DNA from: Arenibacter echinorum
GTDB taxonomy: Bacteria; Bacteroidota; Bacteroidia; Flavobacteriales; Flavobacteriaceae
Length of the DNA: 64,000 bases
Assembly: GCF_003259375.1 (NCBI RefSeq)
Contig: NZ_QLLN01000001.1
Location: 659,360 to 723,359, forward strand
Reading direction: 5' to 3'
Each line of letters begins with the position of its first letter. The stretch's first letter is position 1. Under the pieces are notes generated by a model. That model saw nothing but the letters and a program-made list of their open reading frames with translations, was not told the origin of the DNA and did not search any database. Below, in pieces: positions 53,234 to 62,778 of the stretch. A program made the position numbers and the translations under genes.

Positions 53234-54859
53234 ATGAAAAAACATAGATTAAAATTAGTTGTTGCCATTGCAGGCCTGTGCATAGTTTTCGCATGCAAGG
53301 AACAAGGGCAGAAAGAGAACACGGACATTATTGTCCAGCAGGAAAGTACTTTGGATGCGGAAGAAGAATTGTATCGTCCAAATTACCATTTTACACCTAA
53401 GGTTGGATGGATGAACGATCCCAACGGGATGTTCCATTACAATGGGTATTATCATTTATATTTTCAACATTATCCAGACGGTAATAAGTGGGGGCCCATG
53501 CATTGGGGGCACGCTATAAGTACCGATATGGTAGAATGGAAGGAGCAGCCAATTGCACTATATCCTGATGATCTGGGGTATATTTTTTCTGGAAGTGCAG
53601 TGGTGGATCTGCAAAATACCTCTGGCTTTGGGACAGGGGGACAAGTGCCGATAATTGCCATGTTTACATATCATAATATGGAAATTGAAAAGGCCAATGG
53701 AATCGATGTTGAGTCACAGGCCATTGCATATTCCCTGGATGAAGGGCTTACTTGGACCAAATATTCAGGAAACCCGGTCATAAAAAATCCAGGAATTAGA
53801 GATTTCAGGGATCCCAAGGTGTTCTGGAACGAGGAGCATAAGAAATGGGTTATGGTCTTGGCTGCTCAGGACAAAGTTATGTTCTATGGTTCAAAGGACC
53901 TTAAAAGCTGGGAGTTGTTGTCGGATTTCGGCAAGGATTTGAATAGGGAGATTGGAACTCATGGTGGTGTTTGGGAATGTCCAGATCTATTTCCTGTTCC
54001 AGTAGAGGGTACTGATGAAACCAAATGGATCCTCTATGTAAGTGTTAATCCTGGGGGGCCAAATGGAGGTAGTGCTACACAATATTTTATTGGTGACTTT
54101 GATGGTACAAAATTTACCATGGATAAGGATTTTGAAACAGTACTAAACAAGGGTCAGAACTTTTGGATCGATTTTGGGAAGGACAATTATGCCGGGGTTA
54201 CTTTTTCCAATGTCACCTCCAAGAACGGCGGGAAATTTTATATGGGCTGGATGTCCAATTGGGAATATGCCAATGAAGTACCTACAGAAACCTGGCGTAG
54301 TGCCATGACCGTGGCAAGGGAAATAAAATTGATTAAGGATGCAGATTCCTATAGGTTGGCTTTTAAACCAGTTGATGAAATTGACGCTTATAAAGGTGTA
54401 AAGTATAAGAAAGAAAATATTGCAGTGAATGGGGAATTGGCACTCATCAATTCAGAAAAGATAAATTTTTCTCGGGCTGCAATCAACTTCAATATTTCAG
54501 ATATAAAAAAAGATAGCTTCACTTTTAAGCTTTCCAACAAGCAAGGGGACGAATTGCTCTTTGGATACAACGGCATCGATGATACTTTTTACATCGATCG
54601 TAATAAATCAGGTAAAACAGGATTTTCCGATACTTTCTCGAATAAGAAAAGTATTGCGAAACGAATTTCCGGCAGTAAAATGCTGTCCGGATCTATCCTT
54701 TTGGATAAGACATCCATAGAATTATTTTTTGATGAAGGGTCCACGGTAATGACGGAAATCTTCTTTCCCAATGTACCATTCGAGACGCTTTCAATAGAGA
54801 CGGTAAATCAAGACTTTGTGCTTGATTTGTTAGAAGTAAATGAACTTAATATTAACTAA
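53234..54859 (+). CDS. GH32 lipoprotein fructan hydrolase (levanase/inulinase type)
   Basis: A 541-residue lipoprotein (lipobox VFAC, Cys21) with the GH32 five-bladed propeller and a C-terminal beta-sandwich (about 380-541). The catalytic triad of the family is visible: nucleophile D62 (WMNDPNG), the transition-state Asp in RDP (192-194), and acid/base E248 (WECPDLF). It hydrolyses beta-fructosides such as levan, inulin or sucrose. Its lipid anchor and its place before SusC/SusD fit a surface or periplasmic enzyme releasing fructose. Endo versus exo action cannot be told from the sequence alone. Confidence 0.93.
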   Translation: MKKHRLKLVVAIAGLCIVFACKEQGQKENTDIIVQQESTLDAEEELYRPNYHFTPKVGWMNDPNGMFHYNGYYHLYFQHYPDGNKWGPMHWGHAISTDMVEWKEQPIALYPDDLGYIFSGSAVVDLQNTSGFGTGGQVPIIAMFTYHNMEIEKANGIDVESQAIAYSLDEGLTWTKYSGNPVIKNPGIRDFRDPKVFWNEEHKKWVMVLAAQDKVMFYGSKDLKSWELLSDFGKDLNREIGTHGGVWECPDLFPVPVEGTDETKWILYVSVNPGGPNGGSATQYFIGDFDGTKFTMDKDFETVLNKGQNFWIDFGKDNYAGVTFSNVTSKNGGKFYMGWMSNWEYANEVPTETWRSAMTVAREIKLIKDADSYRLAFKPVDEIDAYKGVKYKKENIAVNGELALINSEKINFSRAAINFNISDIKKDSFTFKLSNKQGDELLFGYNGIDDTFYIDRNKSGKTGFSDTFSNKKSIAKRISGSKMLSGSILLDKTSIELFFDEGSTVMTEIFFPNVPFETLSIETVNQDFVLDLLEVNELNIN

Positions 54860-54872
54860 ATACAACTCAATT

Positions 54873-57800
54873 ATGAAACTAAAACTCTTTTTATTACTAA
54901 TGACATTTGTTCCCTTGGGGCTATTGGCCCAAGAACAGATAAAAGGTACGGTGACCTCCCAGGATGATGGGATGCCATTGCCAGGTGCCTCTGTGGTAGT
55001 GGCGGGTACTACCAATGGTACAACGACAGATTTTGACGGTAATTTTACACTTGGTGATGTGCCCACTGATGCGACACTTTCGGTAAGTTATGTTGGCTTT
55101 TTAACCATGGAGATTCCTGTAAATGGACAGACAACCTTCACAATTGTATTACAGCCAGATGCGCAAATGTTGGACGAAGTAGTATTAACCGGGTATACTA
55201 CCGAAAGAAAGGCCGATTTAACTGGAGCCATTACCGTTGTGGAACTTGGTCCTGTTGAAGGTCAAAGTTTAAGTTCCGGTAATGCCATGCAGGCTTTACA
55301 GGGAAGGGTACCGGGACTATTCGTAGAGAAATCTGGAAATCCTAACGGTACCAGTAGCCGAATTTTAATTCGAGGGGTTACAACATTGGGAAATAATGAT
55401 CCGCTATATGTAATTGACGGGGTGCCAACTGTTCGTCAAGAAGTCTTTTCGGGCCTTAACCCAAGTACCATAGAATCTGTACAGGTTCTAAAAGATGCAT
55501 CCGCTTCTTCTATTTATGGTTCTAGGGCAGGTAATGGGGTCATCATAGTAACCACCAAGAACAGTACCAAAGCAGGAGGGGATGAAAAATATAGGGTAAG
55601 CATAAATTCTAACCTATCCGTGCAGTCAGAGAAAAAACAAAGGTATGATATGTTGAACTCCATACAACGTGGAGAGGCCTTGTGGAGGGCTTCCGTTAAT
55701 GATGGTGCAGATCCAACCGGAGGTTATGGTGAAATCTATAATTTTGACTGGAACGGTGATTTTAATAATCCTGTGCTAAATGGTGTTACACTTCAGCCTT
55801 ATGTTGGCGGTGATACCAACGTGCCTGCCGGGGATACTGATTGGCAAGAGGAATCTTATGAAACTGGTTATGTTTATAATAACGAAGTTTCTATTTCTGG
55901 AGGAACGGACAAGTCCTTTCATCTCATTAATTTGGGGCATCTCAAGAATACAGGTATTTTAAAACATACAGGTTACGAAAGATTTTCCGGGAAATTAAAT
56001 TCCAATTTTAAATTGTTCAATGACAAATTGAAAATCGGGGTAAATACTGCTTTTACCACCTCCGATGAAACTTTGGCCTCTACCGATATTGGTAGTGCCC
56101 TAACTCCCGTATTAGCAATAAGTATGGCGCCGACCATACCTTTATTCGATAATAACGGTAATTATGGTGGGCCATTGGGTGCTGGGTATTCGGACAGAAA
56201 CAATCCTGTTTTGATGCAGTATTTAAATAGGTGGGACAACACAGAAAGGACCAATATTTTTGGTAATGTATTTGCAGAACTTCAAATTTTGGACAATTTA
56301 ACCTTCAGGACTAGTATTGGTCTCGATTATGGTGACTACAAACGTAAGGATATTGAGCCCAAGGTAACCAATGGATTTGTAAACAGAAGCAACAATAGGT
56401 TGATTTTGGACACCAATAAATTTACCAGCGTTGTCTTTACCAATACATTGAATTATACTAAGGAACTGGGAGATCATCGTTTTGGTCTACTGGTTGGAAC
56501 AGAATCCATTAAAAATGATTTTGATTCGGTTACCGCTATTGCCGATGGTTTTGCGGTAGAAACAGAATCTTATTTTGTTCTGGATGCGGCTACAGGAGCT
56601 AGGACCAATACAGGTCGTTCCAGTGGAAGCAGCCTATTGTCACAGTTTGGAAAATTGAACTATGCATTTGCAGATAAGTATTTAGCTTCAGTGACCGTGC
56701 GTAGGGATGGCTCCTCAAGATTTGGTGATGAAAATAGGTATGGTGTTTTTCCAGCGGCAACTTTGGGTTGGAGAATTAGCAGAGAGGATTTTTTCAATGA
56801 TGAAGGAGCGGTGTCGGATTTAAAATTTCGGGCAGGATATGGCGAAGTGGGTAACCAGTCTATTGGTGATCTGGCAAGATTTGGTCTATACGAATCCCGC
56901 TACGGTCCTAATCAAGATCAATTTGTTCCAGACTTTTTCAACCAATATTACAATGTTGGAACAGCTTATGATCTAAGCGGCAATAATAGTGGAACCTTAC
57001 CATCAGGTTTTGTTTCCATTCAAGCGGCAAACCCAGCATTGAAGTGGGAAACAACTAAAGAATTCAACTATGGTGTGGATTTTGGGCTTTTTAATAATGC
57101 AGTGGTTGGTACTTTCGATTATTTTACAAGGAAAACTAGTGATATCTTGATCACGCCCCCTATTGCCTCGGTTATTGGAGAAGGGCAACAGCGTGTTTTA
57201 AATGGAGCCACCACACAGACGAAAGGTTGGGAGCTTTCCGTTGCCTATTCCAAGACTTGGGATAGTGGATTTTCAATGGCGGTATCTACTAATTTTGGAG
57301 CTTTCAAAGACGAGATAACCTTTTTGCCTGAAGAAGTTAGGGCAGGTTTTCCCGGAACGGCAGAGAATTCTATCCTAGGTCAGTCACAATTTTCCATCTT
57401 TGGTTATAAAACGGATGGATTGTTCCAAAGTCAGGCCGATATCGATGCTAGCCCAACTCAAGTAGGTTCAAGACCAGGAGGCTTAAAATTCCAGGATCTT
57501 AACGGGGATAATGTAATAGATTCCGATGATCGTGATTTTATTGGAAATACATTGCCGGATCTAGAGTATGGTATCCGAATAGATCTTGGTTATAAGAATT
57601 TTGATTTTTCCGTTTTTGGTTCTGGGGTAGCAGGAAGAATTGGTCAGGATCCTTATATATTATGGAACAATTTTACGCAAGGAAGGGAGAATGCCGGACT
57701 TGGTGTTCTTAATGCGTGGACTCCGACCAATACCAATACCGATATTCCATCTTTGTCATTGGCATTCAATGACCTTAGAACTTCTGATTATTTATTTAGG

Positions 57801-58025
57801 AAGAATTCTTATTTCAAAATAAGAAATCTGCAAATAGGGTATTCTTTACCCGAGGAGATGATCAGCAAATTCTGGGGAATGACGGGATTACGAGTTTATT
57901 TTCAAGGAGAGAATCTATTTTGGTTTACTCCAAAAGATTATATCGGATCGGATCCGGAGCGTACAACTGTTGATAATATCCCAGTACCAACTGTACTGTC
58001 ATTGGGACTTAACTTGAACTTTTAA
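54873..58025 (+). CDS. susC: SusC-like TonB-dependent transporter (fructan locus)
   Basis: About 1050 residues. The frame is open from 54840 and would overlap the GH32 gene; the ATG at 54873 gives a normal signal peptide (MKLKLFLLLM...LLAQ). It has a CarboxypepD_reg domain (GTVTSQDDGMPLPGASV), a plug with the SusC signature (LDEVVLTGY and LIRGVTTLGNNDPLYVIDG) and a barrel ending in Phe (GLNLNF). It pairs with SusD, encoded 12 bp downstream, to import fructo-oligosaccharides. Substrate from context. Confidence 0.93.
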   Translation: MKLKLFLLLMTFVPLGLLAQEQIKGTVTSQDDGMPLPGASVVVAGTTNGTTTDFDGNFTLGDVPTDATLSVSYVGFLTMEIPVNGQTTFTIVLQPDAQMLDEVVLTGYTTERKADLTGAITVVELGPVEGQSLSSGNAMQALQGRVPGLFVEKSGNPNGTSSRILIRGVTTLGNNDPLYVIDGVPTVRQEVFSGLNPSTIESVQVLKDASASSIYGSRAGNGVIIVTTKNSTKAGGDEKYRVSINSNLSVQSEKKQRYDMLNSIQRGEALWRASVNDGADPTGGYGEIYNFDWNGDFNNPVLNGVTLQPYVGGDTNVPAGDTDWQEESYETGYVYNNEVSISGGTDKSFHLINLGHLKNTGILKHTGYERFSGKLNSNFKLFNDKLKIGVNTAFTTSDETLASTDIGSALTPVLAISMAPTIPLFDNNGNYGGPLGAGYSDRNNPVLMQYLNRWDNTERTNIFGNVFAELQILDNLTFRTSIGLDYGDYKRKDIEPKVTNGFVNRSNNRLILDTNKFTSVVFTNTLNYTKELGDHRFGLLVGTESIKNDFDSVTAIADGFAVETESYFVLDAATGARTNTGRSSGSSLLSQFGKLNYAFADKYLASVTVRRDGSSRFGDENRYGVFPAATLGWRISREDFFNDEGAVSDLKFRAGYGEVGNQSIGDLARFGLYESRYGPNQDQFVPDFFNQYYNVGTAYDLSGNNSGTLPSGFVSIQAANPALKWETTKEFNYGVDFGLFNNAVVGTFDYFTRKTSDILITPPIASVIGEGQQRVLNGATTQTKGWELSVAYSKTWDSGFSMAVSTNFGAFKDEITFLPEEVRAGFPGTAENSILGQSQFSIFGYKTDGLFQSQADIDASPTQVGSRPGGLKFQDLNGDNVIDSDDRDFIGNTLPDLEYGIRIDLGYKNFDFSVFGSGVAGRIGQDPYILWNNFTQGRENAGLGVLNAWTPTNTNTDIPSLSLAFNDLRTSDYLFRKNSYFKIRNLQIGYSLPEEMISKFWGMTGLRVYFQGENLFWFTPKDYIGSDPERTTVDNIPVPTVLSLGLNLNF

Positions 58026-58037
58026 AAATTGAAAATC

Positions 58038-59780
58038 ATGAAAAGAAATATAATATTTATAATGGGAGTGCTGGTTTCGTTTTTGCTGGCTTCCTGTGAC
58101 AAGGACTTTTTGGAATATGAACCAGAGGGGGTATTGTCCAATGAAAATGTGGCGACAGCTGATAATGCCGAAGCCTTGGTAGTAGCTGCCTACGCAGGGA
58201 TTGCCAATGATGAAATGATCGGACCCTTGACCCATCAATGGGTGTATGGAAGTGTACGTTCGGATGATGCTTATAAAGGTGGTGGAGGCCGTGGCGATGT
58301 GGATGTAATTGACCGCTATGAGCAATACAATCTAACAATTCCAGATTTTGGGGATTGGATGGCCCCGAGAACTTGGACCAATTATTACAAGGCCATTTCT
58401 AGAGCTAATTTTGCGTTGACCGTAATTAACGACATACCTGACGCGGAATATCCAAATAAGACTTTGAGACAGGCGGAACTTAGATTTTTGAGGGCACATT
58501 CCCACTTTATGATGAAACTTTTGTTTAAAAAAATTCCTTACATCAAAGAAGGGCTGACCCAAGAGGAAACTGCTGCTGTCACAAATGATGTGCCCAACGA
58601 TGAATTGTGGAATACAATTGCGGAGGATTTTATTTTTGCTTACAACAATCTTCCCCAATCGCAAGATGAGGTTGGCAGGGCAGATAGAAATGCAGCTGCA
58701 GCCTATATGGCCAAACTTAGGCTCTTCCAGGCGTACGAACAGAATGACCAGCATCAGGTCACTGCTATCAATCCGGCCAGGCTACAAGAGGTAATTGATT
58801 ATGCCGATGAGGTAACTGCTAGTTTGGAGGCAGATTATGGAAACAACTTTTTAGATGGTTTCGATAATGGTCCCGAATCAATTTGGGCTGCCCAATTTTC
58901 TATTAATGACGGTACCAAAGTAAGTAGGGTAAGTTTTGTAACGGGACTTAATTCTCCTCATGGATCTGCATTATACGGGTGTTGTGGATTTCATTTGGCC
59001 AGTCAGAATATGGTCAACGCATTTAAGACCGATGCTGCTGGATTGCCTTTATTGGATAATTTTAATGATACGGATATATTCGCTACAGTTAATGAGGATG
59101 GAACAGTAACACCAGCGGTGGGATTAACGGTGGATCCTAGGTTGGATCATACCGTAGGGGTTCCGGGAAGACCTTTTAAATACAGGAATACTGTTAATGC
59201 TACCGGTGATATGGTTTATAACTTTAGTTGGGCCAGAGATCCAGGGGTTTATGGCTATTTTGGTAATATGAAGGAACAACAGGCGCCAGATTGCTCCTGT
59301 TATGTGAAGGAAGGACCGTTTGTTGGTACTTCCAAGAATGTTGATTTTATAAGATATGCAGATATTTTGCTGTTCAAGGCAGAGGCCTTGATACAATTGG
59401 ACCGCTGGGATGAGGCATTACCTTTGATCAATCAAGTTAGGGCTCGTGCAGCTGTAAGTACCCAGCGCCAGATCGATGCAGGTGCGACGGATATTTACAA
59501 TATTCAAGAGTACACTACCTTCCCGGATAAAGCCTATGCTTGGAAAGCCTTGAAATTTGAAAGGAGATTGGAATTTGGGATGGAAGGTCCCCGATTCTTT
59601 GACTTGGTAAGATGGGGTGAGGCAGCAGAAGTGTTGAACGCCTATTTAACCGAGGAAAAAACAAAAAGGGATTTCTTGTCCAGCGCAGTTTTTACGGCAG
59701 GCAGGGATGAGTACTATCCAATTCCACAACGTGAAATAGATTTTACAGGAGGACTTTATAAGCAAAATCCTGGATATTAA
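58038..59780 (+). CDS. susD: SusD/RagB-family surface glycan-binding lipoprotein
   Basis: About 580 residues. The ATG at 58038 was preferred over an in-frame TTG at 58029; it begins a lipoprotein signal (lipobox LLASC). SusD hallmarks are the N-terminal DKDFLEYEPEG, TPR-like helices with RAELRFLRAHSHFMM-type repeats (about 150-170), and a C-terminal region with ADILLFKAEAL and FERRLEFGMEGPRFFDLVRWG. It forms the lid of the SusC channel and binds the fructan at the surface. It is followed by a strong terminator. Confidence 0.94.
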   Translation: MKRNIIFIMGVLVSFLLASCDKDFLEYEPEGVLSNENVATADNAEALVVAAYAGIANDEMIGPLTHQWVYGSVRSDDAYKGGGGRGDVDVIDRYEQYNLTIPDFGDWMAPRTWTNYYKAISRANFALTVINDIPDAEYPNKTLRQAELRFLRAHSHFMMKLLFKKIPYIKEGLTQEETAAVTNDVPNDELWNTIAEDFIFAYNNLPQSQDEVGRADRNAAAAYMAKLRLFQAYEQNDQHQVTAINPARLQEVIDYADEVTASLEADYGNNFLDGFDNGPESIWAAQFSINDGTKVSRVSFVTGLNSPHGSALYGCCGFHLASQNMVNAFKTDAAGLPLLDNFNDTDIFATVNEDGTVTPAVGLTVDPRLDHTVGVPGRPFKYRNTVNATGDMVYNFSWARDPGVYGYFGNMKEQQAPDCSCYVKEGPFVGTSKNVDFIRYADILLFKAEALIQLDRWDEALPLINQVRARAAVSTQRQIDAGATDIYNIQEYTTFPDKAYAWKALKFERRLEFGMEGPRFFDLVRWGEAAEVLNAYLTEEKTKRDFLSSAVFTAGRDEYYPIPQREIDFTGGLYKQNPGY

Positions 59781-59811
59781 TTTAAGTCCGAGTTAGTTTG
59801 AGTTAGTTTTT

Positions 59812-59848
59812 AAAGGCACGGAGAGTAGTTTCTCCGTGCCTTTTATTT
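59812..59848 (+). terminator. Rho-independent terminator after susD
   Basis: Perfect 12-bp arms AAGGCACGGAGA and TCTCCGTGCCTT (59813-59824, 59831-59842) with a 6-nt loop and a T-run. It separates susD from the fructokinase gene, which starts 12 bp later. Confidence 0.88.
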
Positions 59849-59860
59849 AAAGTTTGAATT

Positions 59861-60748
59861 ATGAAAAAATTAAAAGCTATTTGTTTTGGAGAGGTTTTAT
59901 TCGATAATTTCCCAACACACTCAAAGATTGGGGGAGCTCCCTTGAATGTTTCTTTGCGCCTACAATCTTATGGTGTAGACGTTAGTATGATAAGTAGTGT
60001 CGGTAATGATAAGGAGGGCAAAAGAATTATTAAATATCTAAGGAGCTCTGGCATAAATACGGATGGGATACAAATAAGTTCCAGTAATGGGACTGGCCAA
60101 GTAAACGTTGTCTTAAATGACAAGGGGGTGGCATCCTACGATATTGCCTATCCTGTTGCTTGGGATAAAATTTTGACAAAAAATCGCTATGAAAGTCAGC
60201 TAAGAGAAACGGATATATTTATATATGGCAGTCTTGCCTGTAGGGATAATACTTCTAGGACCACCTTAAAGGGGTTAGTGGAAATAGCACAATACAAGGT
60301 TTTTGACGTGAATTTAAGAGCACCACATTATAGTAAGGAACTGCTCCTGGAATTAATGCAGCACGCTAATTTTGTGAAATTCAATGATGATGAATTGTAC
60401 GAGGTAGCGGAATGTCTTGGTTCCAAATACAATTCTATGGAGCAAACTATTGTATTTGTAGCCAAAGAGACCCAAACAGACACAATTTGTGTCACCAAAG
60501 GTGCTTATGGTGCTGTATTGTATCACCGAAATATCTTTTATTATAATAGTGGCTATAGGATTAAGGTTCTTGATACGGTAGGCTCGGGGGATTCTTTTCT
60601 AGCCTCTGTAATTTATAAGTTGTTTAGCGGTGAAGACCCCCAAGCCGCTATCAATTTTGGTTGCGCTGTCGGGGCCATGGTGGCTAAAAGCGAAGGGGCC
60701 AACCCAATTTTTACCAAGCAAAGAATAAACAAGTTTATGAATCCTTAA
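59861..60748 (+). CDS. PfkB-family kinase, probable fructokinase of the fructan locus
   Basis: A 295-residue PfkB kinase with GGAPLNVSLRLQSYG near the N-terminus and the DTVGSGDSFLAS signature (catalytic Asp) near residue 243. It is only distantly similar to the kinase at 1729-2655. It would phosphorylate fructose imported by the neighbouring sugar porter. A strong terminator lies just upstream, so its expression depends on read-through or on a promoter inside the short gap. Confidence 0.87.
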   Translation: MKKLKAICFGEVLFDNFPTHSKIGGAPLNVSLRLQSYGVDVSMISSVGNDKEGKRIIKYLRSSGINTDGIQISSSNGTGQVNVVLNDKGVASYDIAYPVAWDKILTKNRYESQLRETDIFIYGSLACRDNTSRTTLKGLVEIAQYKVFDVNLRAPHYSKELLLELMQHANFVKFNDDELYEVAECLGSKYNSMEQTIVFVAKETQTDTICVTKGAYGAVLYHRNIFYYNSGYRIKVLDTVGSGDSFLASVIYKLFSGEDPQAAINFGCAVGAMVAKSEGANPIFTKQRINKFMNP

Positions 60749-60856
60749 AGTTTTTGTGTCATGCTTAGAGGTTATCCAAATTTTTAGAAATGATGATTTT
60801 TTTAGAAACTTTATTAAAACATCCAAGCATTTAAACTTAATATCCTCAATGGCATA

Positions 60857-61028
60857 GGCTGGTCTGTTGATTTTTGATGGTATTCATGAAATCGATGATT
60901 TGCTGCCAAATTGAGATTCGGCGTAGCCAATGCTACGCATTTGGGCGATGCAAAAAATGAACAAATCACGAACTCCATGATAGTTTATTCTATCTTTATG
61001 CAATTCACATAACTTTTGGGATTGATCC
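60857..61028 (+). repeat. Dispersed repeat, copy 1
   Basis: About 170 bp, closely similar to 62528-62719 in the same orientation, from GGCTGG to TTGATCC. It ends 17 bp before the start of the lipoprotein hydrolase gene and contains a small hairpin (GCGTAG/CTACGC). It contains no open reading frame of note. Confidence 0.75.
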
Positions 61029-61045
61029 ATTGTATATTGCATTCT

Positions 61046-61984
61046 ATGAGACCATTTTTATTGCTTACTTTTTTTGTTTTATTGACGGGTTGTGCCGACC
61101 AATACGGTAAGTATAAAAAACCACCGGAGTACATTACTCAGGCATCTGCTTCCAATGCTGCTTATTTTGAAGCTTATGACGCGACTTTAAAATTATGGAA
61201 TGTCTCTTTTGAGGAATTGTATATTCCTACCACCAACGGAATTGCCCATGTTATTGTAAGTGGCCCTAAAAATGCAGAAGCAGTGGTATTACTTCACGGA
61301 ATGAACGCCAGTTCTACCATGTGGTATCCAAATATTGAAGCACTTGCCAAAAACCACCGGGTGTTTGCGATCGACTTTATCCTGGAACCAGGAAAGTCTT
61401 ATTTGTCTAATGATATAGAAAGTGTAGAAAAAGTTACTGCTTGGTACAAAGAAGTTTTATTTGCTTTGGAGTTGGATAGCTTTCATCTCATTGGCGCTTC
61501 CCGAGGAGGTTGGTTGGCCGTTACCCTTGCATTGCAGGATCAGGAAAAAATAAAAAGCTTAATATTATTAAGTCCGGCCCAGACTTTTACATGGATTAAA
61601 CCAAGTACGGATTTATTAAAAAATATTGTGACGTTATTTTCTTCAAAGGAGAAACAAATTGAACAAAGCTTAAAAAGCATGTCCAGCAATGTAGCCAAAA
61701 TTAATGATGCCTACCTTAAGCAATATAAATTGGGTACGGAAATGGATTCTGAAAACAAATTTGTAACCAGTATGCAACCTTTTTCCAACAGCGAGTTAAA
61801 ATCCTTACAAATGCCTGTTTTGGTTTTAATTGGGGATGACGATATGATCAATGAAAGAAGAACGGTTGCAATAGCCAATACGCTACCAAAAGGGAAAGGG
61901 GAAGTAATACAAAATGCAGGACATTTTTTATCTATCGATCAAGCGGAAACAGTAAATGAAAAAATGCTGGACTTTTTAAAATAA
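61046..61984 (+). CDS. Lipoprotein alpha/beta hydrolase
   Basis: About 312 residues. The ATG at 61046 gives a lipoprotein signal (MRPFLLLTFFVLLTGC); an upstream in-frame TTG at 61016 was rejected. The core has an oxyanion HG motif (LLHGMNASSTMW), the nucleophile elbow GASRGG and a C-terminal catalytic His in NAGHFLSID, with the acid in LIGDDDMI. The family includes esterases and lactonases; the substrate is unknown. The gene stands alone between two copies of a dispersed repeat. Confidence 0.82.
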   Translation: MRPFLLLTFFVLLTGCADQYGKYKKPPEYITQASASNAAYFEAYDATLKLWNVSFEELYIPTTNGIAHVIVSGPKNAEAVVLLHGMNASSTMWYPNIEALAKNHRVFAIDFILEPGKSYLSNDIESVEKVTAWYKEVLFALELDSFHLIGASRGGWLAVTLALQDQEKIKSLILLSPAQTFTWIKPSTDLLKNIVTLFSSKEKQIEQSLKSMSSNVAKINDAYLKQYKLGTEMDSENKFVTSMQPFSNSELKSLQMPVLVLIGDDDMINERRTVAIANTLPKGKGEVIQNAGHFLSIDQAETVNEKMLDFLK

Positions 61985-62069
61985 GGACCTTGTTTCTAGG
62001 GCGAGTAATTTACTTTCTCAACAAGGGAGAGGTGGGTCTTCAATAAATCTAGAAGTGGAATGTAGCAGA

Positions 62070-62210
62070 TTAAAATTGCTTCCTAGCCTTTTTATTTCTG
62101 CTGCTTCGGAAATTCCTACTGCCTTTTGTTAGATAATGGACCACAACCAGCGCTACACTGATTACAGCAACAGGAATAAGTATCTCGTAAGCCTCAATTG
62201 GTAAATCCAT
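62070..62210 (-). CDS. Small single-pass membrane protein
   Basis: 46 residues: a short N-terminus (MDLPIEAYE), one hydrophobic segment (about 10-28) and a basic tail (GSRNFRSSRNKKARKQF). The frame opens further upstream, but the region before this ATG looks non-coding. Such inside-positive small proteins are often real, but nothing else supports it. Confidence 0.4.
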   Translation of the reverse strand: MDLPIEAYEILIPVAVISVALVVVHYLTKGSRNFRSSRNKKARKQF

Positions 62211-62432
62211 AGTTATAATATACGAAAAATCGAAATAAAACAGGCTTAACGGACAATATTCAACGGTATTCACTAGCGGATCAGGATTTTTCTTTACTTT
62301 ACAAGTTGACGGAACAAATGAACGGCCTATTTTCAATTTACTTAAGTGGTTATTATTGTTTTTTATAGGTTTTCGTGAATCTTCGATTTCGTCTTAAATC
62401 AAGTGGTTTCCACATTTGGGGATGGAAGGCCT

Positions 62433-62501
62433 GCCTACCGTTAGGTAGGCGTCCAGGCCTCGGCAGGCTCCTCTAAACGAAGGTACACTGTACCTTCGTT
62501 T
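62433..62501. repeat. Pair of palindromes
   Basis: GCCTACC/GGTAGGC with a 4-nt loop (62433-62450), and a 13-bp perfect inverted repeat with a 1-nt centre (62475-62501, arms start AAACGAAGG). No T-run follows, so they are not standard terminators. Confidence 0.7.
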
Positions 62502-62527
62502 ATCGGCCCTGGTCGTTTTTATTCATC

Positions 62528-62719
62528 GGCTGGGCTCTTGATTTTTAATGGTATTCATGAAATCGATGATTTGCCGCCAAATCGAGATTCGGCGCAGCCA
62601 ATGCTACCCACTTGGGCGATGCAAAAAATGAACAGGACAAGAACTGTGGGATAGTTGATTCTATCTTTTCTAATTCACACACACACACACACACACACAC
62701 AACCTCTGGGGTTGATCCC
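62528..62719 (+). repeat. Dispersed repeat, copy 2
   Basis: Same orientation as copy 1 (60857-61028). The main difference is an expanded CA tract near its end. Confidence 0.75.
62676..62701 (+). repeat. (CA)13 microsatellite
   Basis: Thirteen uninterrupted CA units; copy 1 of the repeat has only CACA at the same place (about 61002). A slippage-prone tract, unusual in length for this kind of genome. Confidence 0.9.
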
Positions 62720-62778
62720 AAAACCTGTTCCTATTGTTACAGTACGGTATGTTCAGTGTTCGTTTTCTTCTTGTGGAA

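Larger units (their letters stand above)
62337..62778. other. Non-coding region rich in repeats and hairpins
   Basis: About 440 bp with two palindromes, the second dispersed repeat copy and a CA microsatellite. Reading frames through it are by-products of the repeats; I see no gene. Confidence 0.6.

Noticed and set aside
54840..54872. Upstream start for the SusC gene
   Set aside because: It would overlap the GH32 gene and spoil the signal peptide; the ATG at 54873 gives a normal one.
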